6,269 bases of DNA, from assembly GCA_009919985.1 (NCBI GenBank), contig RGAX01000167.1, positions 1 to 6,269 on the forward strand, written 5' to 3'. Source of the DNA: Opitutaceae bacterium. Lineage in GTDB: Bacteria; Verrucomicrobiota; Verrucomicrobiia; Opitutales; Opitutaceae. The notes under the pieces were generated by a model. The model was not told the origin of the DNA, did not search any database, and saw only the letters and a program-made list of their open reading frames with translations. This document shows, in pieces, positions 1 to 5,314 of the stretch. Position 1 is the stretch's first letter. Each line of letters starts with the position of its first letter. A program made the translations under genes and the position numbers.

Positions 1-1083
1 GCTGGCGGCGGTGGTGAAGCGGCCCGGTTTGCCGGCGAATTCAGCGTCGATGATCTGTTGGATATCGGCGGCTTCTTTGCGGGCGTTGGCGACGGCGGGT
101 GGAGCAAGTTTTGCAAGTAGGGCTTTGGCGGCGGCGACGTTTTTGGCGGTCTGGTCTTCGAGGACGTAGTCGGCGTGCGTGGCGTAGCCGAGTAGGGCGG
201 CGCGCTCCGCCCGGAGCCGAGCGAGGATGGCGACGTTGGCGCGATTATCGAATTCGCCGCCGCGACTGCCGCGGGCGAGGGAGGCGCGCAAGATGAGCTC
301 GCGGCTTGCGCGATCAGTGAGGGAGGTGAGCGCGGGTTGGCCACTAGTGTTGACGAGGGCGAGGGCGAATTGGCCGGCGTGGCCGGAGGATTTAGCGAGA
401 TCGGCGGCGGCGGTGATTTCAGCCTCGGAGAGACCAGCGAGCGCGGCGCGGTCATTAAAATAAACGGCGGAGGCAGTGCGCTCCTTCAAGACGTTTTGGG
501 AAAACGCGGTCTCGGCAGAGGCGATCTCAGCGTTTAGGGCTTTGAGTTTGGTTTTTTCGGCTTCAGAAAGACGGGCGCCCGCGCGAACGAAGGATTTGTA
601 GGTTTCGTCGAGTAGGCGGGCGGATTCGAGGTCGAGACTCAGGCCGGTGCGGGCTTCATGAAGCGAGCGGACACGGGTGAAGAGCGCAGCGTTGAGCAGA
701 ATGGCGTCGCGGTGCGCGGCGAGTTTAGGGGCGAACGATTTCTCAACGGCTTGGAGGGTGGCGTTGGTGTTGCAGCCGTTGATATTGGAAAAAATACGGG
801 AGACGCGGCCTAGGACTTGGCCAGAGCGCTCGAGAGCGACGATGGTGTTGTCGAACGTGGCGGGCGCGGCGTTATCGGCTATGGCTGCTACCTCGGCGAG
901 GTTCTCGGTCATGCCTCGTTCGTAGGCGGGCGCGTAGTGTTCGTCTTTGATTTTATCGAACTGCGGATAGGCCATCGGCAGCGGGCTAACGGTTAGGAGC
1001 GGATTAGTGACGAGAGCAGTCTCTGCTTGAACAATGGACATGAGTGCGAGGAAACCAACGAAGGGGCGAACGAGGTTAGGCAT
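1..1083 (-). CDS. M3-family oligopeptidase / peptidyl-dipeptidase (Dcp-like), N-terminal half, cut by window edge
   Basis: The minus-strand frame is open from an ATG at 1083 to base 1 (361 codons, no stop), so the gene continues to the left. Residues 1-20 look like a Sec signal peptide: an Arg in the n-region, the hydrophobic stretch FVGFLALMSIV, and a plausible cleavage after VQA. The mature start, with NPLL, PQFDKIKDEHY (residues 40-50) and then a helical region containing DNTIVALERSG, is typical of the N-terminal domain of Dcp/oligopeptidase A proteins (family M3, usually about 680-720 residues). Family members are zinc peptidases that cleave short peptides; Dcp removes C-terminal dipeptides. 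The catalytic HExGH motif would lie beyond the window, so activity cannot be judged. The signal peptide implies an envelope location. I chose the 1083 start because it gives a complete signal peptide; the next ATG (residue 15) would destroy it. There is almost no leader, because a terminator abuts the start. M3 membership is confident; Dcp versus another subfamily is less so. Confidence 0.88.
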   Translation of the reverse strand, partial: MPNLVRPFVGFLALMSIVQAETALVTNPLLTVSPLPMAYPQFDKIKDEHYAPAYERGMTENLAEVAAIADNAAPATFDNTIVALERSGQVLGRVSRIFSNINGCNTNATLQAVEKSFAPKLAAHRDAILLNAALFTRVRSLHEARTGLSLDLESARLLDETYKSFVRAGARLSEAEKTKLKALNAEIASAETAFSQNVLKERTASAVYFNDRAALAGLSEAEITAAADLAKSSGHAGQFALALVNTSGQPALTSLTDRASRELILRASLARGSRGGEFDNRANVAILARLRAERAALLGYATHADYVLEDQTAKNVAAAKALLAKLAPPAVANARKEAADIQQIIDAEFAGKPGRFTTAAS

Positions 1084-1117
1084 AAAAAAAGCCTGCGCCC
1101 AAAACGGGGGCGCAGGC
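1084..1117 (-). terminator. Intrinsic terminator after the redoxin gene
   Basis: A perfect 10-bp GC-rich inverted repeat (1091-1100 with 1108-1117, 7-nt loop) is followed, in the minus direction, by seven T residues at 1090-1084. This is a textbook Rho-independent terminator for the redoxin gene, whose stop codon is at 1142-1144. Oddly, the T-tract runs directly into the ATG of the peptidase gene at 1083. The only Shine-Dalgarno-like bases for that gene (AGG, complement of 1092-1094, 8 nt before the ATG) lie inside the stem. The opposite strand has no T-tract after the hairpin, so the terminator works in the minus direction only. Confidence 0.9.
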
Positions 1118-1141
1118 AAGGGCGAGAAAACGGCGCGGAAT

Positions 1142-2431
1142 TTATTTTTTGGTTCCGGATTTGATCGATTTAGCTGGGGGTAGAGTGGGGGCGTAGTAGG
1201 GGGTGAGCGCAGCGACGATGGCGGCGCGGGCGGTGGCGTGGTCAATCACGCCGTTGTGGCGCCAGAGGATTTTTCCGTTGGGCGCGATGAGTACTGTGTG
1301 CGGCAGCGGGCCGGGCCAGTCGGGATCGAGCGCGGCGACGAGGGCGTCCTGATTGGCTCCAGTGAATAGGTAGTGGTTGGTGGTGCGACCCTCTTTTTTG
1401 ACGGAGGTTTGCACGTTTTTAGTAAGACCAGCACCTTGTTTTTGCAGGAAGGATTGCGCTTTCGCTTCGTCTTTAGAAGCGTCGAGCGAGACGGTGATGA
1501 GCTCAAAATCGCGCATGTCGAATTGGCGCGAGAGCGCGACCAGCGTGGGAAACTCTTCGACGCACGGGGTACACCACGTGGCCCAGACATTGATGAGGCG
1601 AACCTTAGTTGTGGGGTTTGCGCGCAGCGCGGCGACGCCAGCGGCATCGATACGCTCGATTGAGATTGGGATTTGGGTCCAACTAGTTTCGCGGACGACG
1701 TGGGCGGCTTTTTTCTCACGCCATTTGGTAGAGCAGCCGTGGGGTTTGGTGAGTTCGACGGGGACAGGTTTGCCATCGAGGAGGGCGAGGATTGCGTTAC
1801 GGGCGTCTGGGGATTTGACCGTTTCTTCCTGCGGGAAACGCGAATCATCGAAGCGGCCGGCGTAGCGCAGGCGGCGGGCTTTATCGAAAATAAACACGTG
1901 AGGCGTCGCGAGGCAGCCGTAGGCTCGGGCGATCAGCTGTTGGTCGCCGTCGTAAAGGTAGGGAAAATCCCAGCCGAGACTATTGGCGTATGGTTTCATG
2001 TCGGCGAAGGAGTCGTTGTATTCGCCGTAACCGAGTTCGTCGATGCTGAGACCATCGGGGTGATTTGGGTTGATGGCGACGAGACCGAAACTGCGGCCGC
2101 GCAGATCGTCGCGAAGTTTTTGGAGACGTTTTTCGATCCCATGGGAAGTAGGGCAGTGGTTAGAGGTGAAGAGGACCATGAGCACATCGGGTCCGGCGAA
2201 GTCTGAGAGTTTGTAGGTACGGCCGTCGATGCCGGGCAGGGCGAAATCGGGGGCGGCGTCACCGATGGCGAGGGTGCGGGTCCCGGCGGGGTTGCCGGAT
2301 TTATCAAGGAGTGGCGCAGCCGGAGCGGGAGTAGAACTCGGAGGGTTTTGAGCGGCGCGTGAGCTGAACCAGGTTAAGAAAAACGCGGCGAAAAGGCACG
2401 CGGAGCGAAGAGTACGCTTGGGGAGGAGCAT
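1142..2431 (-). CDS. Exported double redoxin: peroxiredoxin-like domain fused to TlpA/thioredoxin-like domain
   Basis: This is a 429-residue protein starting at the ATG at 2431. The frame extends 21 codons further up to an ATG at 2494, but the 2431 start places a clear signal peptide first: Lys/Arg, then ACLFAAFFLTWFSS, cleaved near RAA. A Pro/Ala-rich linker follows. The first domain (about residues 52-210) starts with AIGDAAPDFALPGIDG and carries SNHCPTSHG (Cys93), a TP loop in YGCLATP (Cys173) and GRFDDSR, then HGCSTKW (Cys233). This matches AhpC/TSA-superfamily proteins of the PRX_like1 type. The second domain (about 260-410) has LINVWATWCTPC (Cys287, Cys290) and LPHTVLIAPNGKI with the cis-Pro loop, as in TlpA/ResA thiol-disulphide oxidoreductases. 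It probably acts in the periplasm as a thiol reductant or peroxide-handling protein; the substrate is unknown. The C-terminus is Lys-rich. A strong terminator follows. Family assignment is confident, precise role is not. Confidence 0.88.
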   Translation of the reverse strand: MLLPKRTLRSACLFAAFFLTWFSSRAAQNPPSSTPAPAAPLLDKSGNPAGTRTLAIGDAAPDFALPGIDGRTYKLSDFAGPDVLMVLFTSNHCPTSHGIEKRLQKLRDDLRGRSFGLVAINPNHPDGLSIDELGYGEYNDSFADMKPYANSLGWDFPYLYDGDQQLIARAYGCLATPHVFIFDKARRLRYAGRFDDSRFPQEETVKSPDARNAILALLDGKPVPVELTKPHGCSTKWREKKAAHVVRETSWTQIPISIERIDAAGVAALRANPTTKVRLINVWATWCTPCVEEFPTLVALSRQFDMRDFELITVSLDASKDEAKAQSFLQKQGAGLTKNVQTSVKKEGRTTNHYLFTGANQDALVAALDPDWPGPLPHTVLIAPNGKILWRHNGVIDHATARAAIVAALTPYYAPTLPPAKSIKSGTKK

Positions 2432-2488
2432 TTGAATACGGTGCCTAGCGGGATGTTTTTGGCAAGAAAGGGACGAGTAGATCGCGGC

Positions 2489-2584
2489 GGGCACGACGGC
2501 GAGGCGGTCAACTCACGCAACAAATACAACTCGGCCAGCGCAGCGGATCGGGCGGCGTTGCTGGCATTTTTTAATACGCTTTAA
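2489..2584 (+). pseudogene. Remnant: C-terminal end of a di-haem cytochrome c peroxidase / DHOR-family gene
   Basis: The plus-strand frame ending at the TAA 2582-2584 encodes HDGEA (2492-2506), then SR (2513-2518), a Tyr, and DRAALLAFF (2546-2572), closing with NTL and stop. This H-[GD]-GEA ... SR ... DR-ALLAFL-xSL-stop pattern is how di-haem oxidoreductases of the cytochrome c peroxidase/DHOR group normally end. Upstream of about 2489 the resemblance stops and the frame runs antisense into the start of the intact redoxin gene, so no haem-binding CxxCH part survives here. A short ORF from an ATG at 2453 (43 codons) contains it, but it has no convincing ribosome site and its first part does not look like the family. 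I read it as the tail of a deleted gene. Two cautions: the call rests on recognising about 30 residues by eye, and this stretch now also serves as the leader of the redoxin gene on the other strand. Confidence 0.62.
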
Positions 2585-2590
2585 GGCAAG

Positions 2591-2620
2591 GCCTCAGCGA
2601 GGAGCAGCTATCGCTGGGGC
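2591..2620. terminator. Hairpin between the convergent lyase gene and di-haem remnant, possible terminator relic
   Basis: Bases 2591-2600 can pair with 2611-2620 around a 10-nt loop. On the plus strand all ten positions pair, one as U-G. On the minus strand that position is an A-C mismatch. It begins 6 nt after the stop of the di-haem remnant and overlaps the last codons and the stop of the lyase gene (2594-2596). Neither side has a T-tract, so termination activity is uncertain. The better pairing on the plus strand would fit a former terminator of the lost di-haem gene. Confidence 0.35.
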
Positions 2621-3910
2621 GATCTCGACGGCGTAGGTGTGGGTCTGCGCTTTTTTGCCGGGACTTGGATTGGTGTCGAAATTGCCGCTAAAAATAATCC
2701 AACGGCCGTCAGGCGTGAACGTGAGGTTCGGCTCGACGCCGGTGTCTTTGCTGTAGTTGTGACGGGCCATGTTGACGAGGCGTTCGGTTTTAAACGTGCC
2801 GATGTCGATGAGGTCTTTTTTGTCGCGGAACGAGCTGCCGCGCACCAACGCGGGGCGGAAGAGATAAATCCATTGGCCGTTGCCGGGTGGGTTGAGCAGT
2901 TCGCCGTCGCCGGTGCGCGTGGCAACGCTCCCCGGACCGCCGCCGTCGCCGGCGAACAGTTTGCCGTCGCGGGAGACGTTGTAGTGTACGGACCATTCTT
3001 GGCGGGGTAGATGATACCACGTGCGGTGGCCGGTCGCGAGATCGACGCCGGCGAGCCAGAAGACAGTGCTGCGTGGCGTCTGCAGATCGTACCAGACTTG
3101 TTTTCCGTTGGGGCTAAAAAATTCGTGGCCTTCAATTTCCATGTTCATTGTGCGTTCGTGCAGGAGGCGGGCGGGCGAGGATCCGTCGGCGCGGATCGTC
3201 CAGGTGCGGTCGTTAAAGTGCCACGGGCCCTCATGGCAGAAAAGAATTTGGAGCGGATCGGTGGGCGAACATTGGAGGTGGTTCGTCCAGTCGTTTTCGC
3301 GGTGGATGACGCGGAAGGCGCCGGTCTTAAGCTCGACGGTGTAGATTATTTTCGGGGTACCGGCGGCCCATTGGGCTTCGAGCGTGCCGCCGCTGCCGCC
3401 CGTGGGAGGCGTGCGCGGTATCGTCTGGCCGTCAGGATCGGGCGCGATGCCGACGAGGAGTGTTTCGTCGCAGTTGATTGCGTACTGGCCGCTGCGGACG
3501 CGCGCTGGTGCGGGGAGTTGCGTGACTTCGCGGACCGCTTTCGTGTCGAGGTGGATGGCGATGATGGCATCGCCGCGGCGCACATAGGCTTCACGTGTTC
3601 GCCACGCGGTGGCGATGACGCGAGAATCGGCGGCGATGATTTCAACCTTTGGTGCAGCGACCCCAAGGGTGGAAAGATCCACGGTGGCGATGCCTCTGGG
3701 GGTGTTGATGATGAGTTTATCACCCTCTGGCGTGTAGCCGTTTTGGTGAAAGTAGAGGCTGGAGCCGCCCGTGTCGGGCGAGAGTCGGATGACGCGATGG
3801 CCGGTGTCGGAGTCGATCCAGTCCGAGCGAAGTGCGGGTGGCGTGGACTCGGCGGCGTGAGCGAGCGCGAGCAATGGCAGGGTGAAAAATAAACTCAGAG
3901 AAAGCGGCAT
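2594..3910 (-). CDS. ogl: Oligogalacturonate lyase, polysaccharide lyase family 22, exported form
   Basis: This is a 438-residue protein. The frame is open for 107 more codons upstream, but that part overlaps the PepSY gene and has no family features. The ATG at 3910 opens a hydrophobic signal peptide (PLSLSLFFTLPLLALAHA, lacking the usual basic n-region). The mature protein matches PL22 along its length: DTGHRVIRLSPDTGGSSLYF (35-54), NHLQCSPTDP (210-219), FCHEGPWHFNDRTWTIRADG (224-243), GHEFFSPNGK and WYDLQTPR (261-280), WSVHYNVSRDGKLFAGDGG (306-324), WIYLFRP (347-353) and MARHNYS...PNLTFTPDGRWI (381-405). Family members are seven-bladed beta-propellers, metal-dependent, that split unsaturated digalacturonate to 5-keto-4-deoxyuronate during pectin use. 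Several conserved His are present, but I cannot map the metal ligands without alignment. Enterobacterial Ogl (about 388 residues) is cytoplasmic; this version appears to be exported. A Gly/Pro-rich insertion lies at about residues 155-180. No other pectin genes are visible nearby. Confidence 0.87.
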   Translation of the reverse strand: MPLSLSLFFTLPLLALAHAAESTPPALRSDWIDSDTGHRVIRLSPDTGGSSLYFHQNGYTPEGDKLIINTPRGIATVDLSTLGVAAPKVEIIAADSRVIATAWRTREAYVRRGDAIIAIHLDTKAVREVTQLPAPARVRSGQYAINCDETLLVGIAPDPDGQTIPRTPPTGGSGGTLEAQWAAGTPKIIYTVELKTGAFRVIHRENDWTNHLQCSPTDPLQILFCHEGPWHFNDRTWTIRADGSSPARLLHERTMNMEIEGHEFFSPNGKQVWYDLQTPRSTVFWLAGVDLATGHRTWYHLPRQEWSVHYNVSRDGKLFAGDGGGPGSVATRTGDGELLNPPGNGQWIYLFRPALVRGSSFRDKKDLIDIGTFKTERLVNMARHNYSKDTGVEPNLTFTPDGRWIIFSGNFDTNPSPGKKAQTHTYAVEIAPAIAAPR

Positions 3911-3968
3911 GATGAAGTGGGGTTCGCGCGCAAGACGAGGCGCGAGCGGGGGCGTTGCGATTAAGGCG

Positions 3969-3994
3969 CGCGGACAGTCTGAAAGCCGTCCGCG
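3969..3994 (-). terminator. Hairpin in the PepSY-lyase intergenic gap, weak terminator candidate
   Basis: A 7-bp GC-rich stem (3969-3975 with 3988-3994), extendable on the minus strand by a G-U and a G-C pair to 9 bp with an 8-nt loop, begins 16 nt after the PepSY gene stop. It lies in the 100-bp gap before the lyase start at 3910. Only CGCCTTAATC follows, not a T-tract, so it is a poor intrinsic terminator. It could instead act as a partial terminator, an RNA-stabilising hairpin or an operator. Whether the lyase has its own promoter in this gap is unclear; I see no convincing -35/-10 pair. Confidence 0.35.
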
Positions 3995-4010
3995 GATGTA
4001 GGTGGAAAAA

Positions 4011-5177
4011 TCAGGAAGCTCCGATTGGCGGCGGATTACGCCAGCGTCGCCAACGGTGCCACGCGAGGGCAAAGCCCGTGTAAACGAGTACGCAACCGCC
4101 GAGTGAGGCGAGGGCGGCGACGAACTGACCGAGCGCGCCGAGCGCTTCGCCGGTGTGGATAAAGCGTGTCCACGAGCGGACGCGTTGAGCGGCGTTGAGG
4201 CTGGCGTAGCCGTTGGTTTTGAGGATTTCACCCGTGAACGGATCGAGTGACAACGTCGTCAACGCCGTGCGCGGCCACGCATCGGCGGTGCGCAAGGCGA
4301 CGGTGGCGGGCGTGGGGGCCGCACCGGTGTTGCCGGCGCGATACGTGAGGGACGTCCACGTGGGCAGTTCTTTTTGCGCGCGGGCGATCAAGCTTTCGGC
4401 GGATAAAGGTTGGGTCTGAGCCATCGGTGCTGGCAGTGACGCCAAGGGTGCGCTGGGCGCGGCCGGGGCGGACGTGGGCGGTGGGGATGGCGTGCCGGTG
4501 AGCGTGAAAATCAAGTTGCCGGCCCAGCGGTAAGAAATCGGTAGCGCGGTGAGCGTGAGCACGATGAGGACCGGAGCCGACCAGAGGCCGATGACGTTGT
4601 GCCAATTCCAGTCGCGAGCTTTGGTGTTGGCGGCGAGGACGAACCAGAGCGAACGCTTCAGGCCCTTGGTGCGCCATTTGCGCGGCCACCACAAATAGAG
4701 GCCGGAGACGGCGAGAAAAAAGAAGGCGATGTTGCCCGCGCCATTGATGGCTTTACCAAGGGGGCGGTTGGAGCCGCCTAGGGCGAGTTGGCGATGCCAG
4801 TCTTCCATGAGCTGAAGGAAATCACGCGTGCGCGTGGAGGCGACTTGGCGGATTTCGCCGGTGAAAGGATTGGCGTAAAACGCCTCGTTGCGACCGGCGA
4901 TGAAGGCGACGGCGGCGAGGGGGTGATTCTCGAGCGCGATGCCGGAAATTTTAGCGGTGGGGTGTGCGGTACGAACGCGAGCGAGGAGTTCGGCGAGGGC
5001 TAACCGCGAGCTTTCGGCGGGGGAGTGCGCGATGCGGCGCGCGTCACGCTCGGCGTACGCTACGAGTTCTTTTTCAAAGGCGAGCGCGGTGCCGGTGAAG
5101 CACATGATGGCGATCGACAGGCCGGCGATAAGACCTGCGAGCAGGTGCAGCCAAAAAAAAGTTTTACGAAACGTCAT
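4011..5177 (-). CDS. PepSY-associated transmembrane protein (PepSY_TM family, PiuB-like)
   Basis: This 388-residue integral membrane protein has four predicted helices: about 8-33 (FWLHLLAGLIAGLSIAIMCF), 147-164, 194-217 and 350-373. Two PepSY-type periplasmic segments each end in the same signature: NPFTGEIR (103-110) and DPFTGEILK (312-320). Between helix 3 and the second PepSY segment is a Pro/Ala/Ser-rich stretch (229-251). Histidines recur at or near helix ends (HLLAG His11, DWH His128, NWHNV His193, FIHTGEALG His341), the usual pattern of this family and plausible haem or metal ligands. Related proteins (PF03929) are often encoded with siderophore receptors or iron and copper reductases and are thought to pass electrons across the inner membrane, but the biochemical role is poorly defined. 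No receptor gene is visible here and I find no Fur box upstream. The start is well placed, with the first helix directly after MTFRKTFF. It is divergent from aroB. Confidence 0.88.
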   Translation of the reverse strand: MTFRKTFFWLHLLAGLIAGLSIAIMCFTGTALAFEKELVAYAERDARRIAHSPAESSRLALAELLARVRTAHPTAKISGIALENHPLAAVAFIAGRNEAFYANPFTGEIRQVASTRTRDFLQLMEDWHRQLALGGSNRPLGKAINGAGNIAFFFLAVSGLYLWWPRKWRTKGLKRSLWFVLAANTKARDWNWHNVIGLWSAPVLIVLTLTALPISYRWAGNLIFTLTGTPSPPPTSAPAAPSAPLASLPAPMAQTQPLSAESLIARAQKELPTWTSLTYRAGNTGAAPTPATVALRTADAWPRTALTTLSLDPFTGEILKTNGYASLNAAQRVRSWTRFIHTGEALGALGQFVAALASLGGCVLVYTGFALAWHRWRRWRNPPPIGAS

Positions 5178-5314
5178 GAGAAAACAGGTGGTAAATTACG
5201 GGATGAGACTGGATCAAGTGCGCCAAGTGACGGAAAAAAAGGGGCACAGTCGTCGGGCGGATGCGAGAATGGATATTTGACCTGTTGGACGGCGTGGGCA
5301 TTAACGCGGGTAGA
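5178..5314. promoter_or_regulatory. Divergent intergenic region between the PepSY gene and aroB
   Basis: These 137 bases separate two divergently transcribed genes, so both promoters should lie here. On the plus strand TTGACC (5277-5282) is a fair -35 box, but the hexamer 17 nt on (ATTAAC, 5300-5305) is a weak -10. If it were used, aroB transcription would begin almost at its ATG, giving a leaderless message. The region also contains an in-frame upstream ATG for aroB (5261) and an A7 run (5235-5241). I see no good -35/-10 pair for the PepSY gene and no clear operator palindrome. Confidence 0.35.

Noticed and set aside
99..925. Several plus-strand frames in the first 1 kb
   Set aside because: All are opposite the M3 peptidase frame, which is open over 361 codons with a signal peptide and family motifs.
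1673..2206. Plus-strand open frame (177 codons) antisense to the redoxin gene
   Set aside because: It lies opposite the conserved peroxiredoxin-like domain; the translation has no recognisable motif and no ribosome site was seen.
2432..2494. A 21-codon N-terminal extension of the redoxin (ATG at 2494)
   Set aside because: The ATG at 2431 puts the signal peptide at the N-terminus; the extension is basic, contains no motif and lies opposite the boundary of the di-haem remnant.
3011..3892. Long plus-strand open frame (293 codons) antisense to the oligogalacturonate lyase
   Set aside because: It is Gly/Ala/Asp/Arg-rich low-complexity translation with no family features, fully opposite a gene recognisable along its length; a GC-rich shadow frame.
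3911..4231. A 107-codon N-terminal extension of the lyase frame
   Set aside because: It overlaps the end of the PepSY gene by over 200 bases, has no PL22 similarity and would bury the signal peptide inside the protein.
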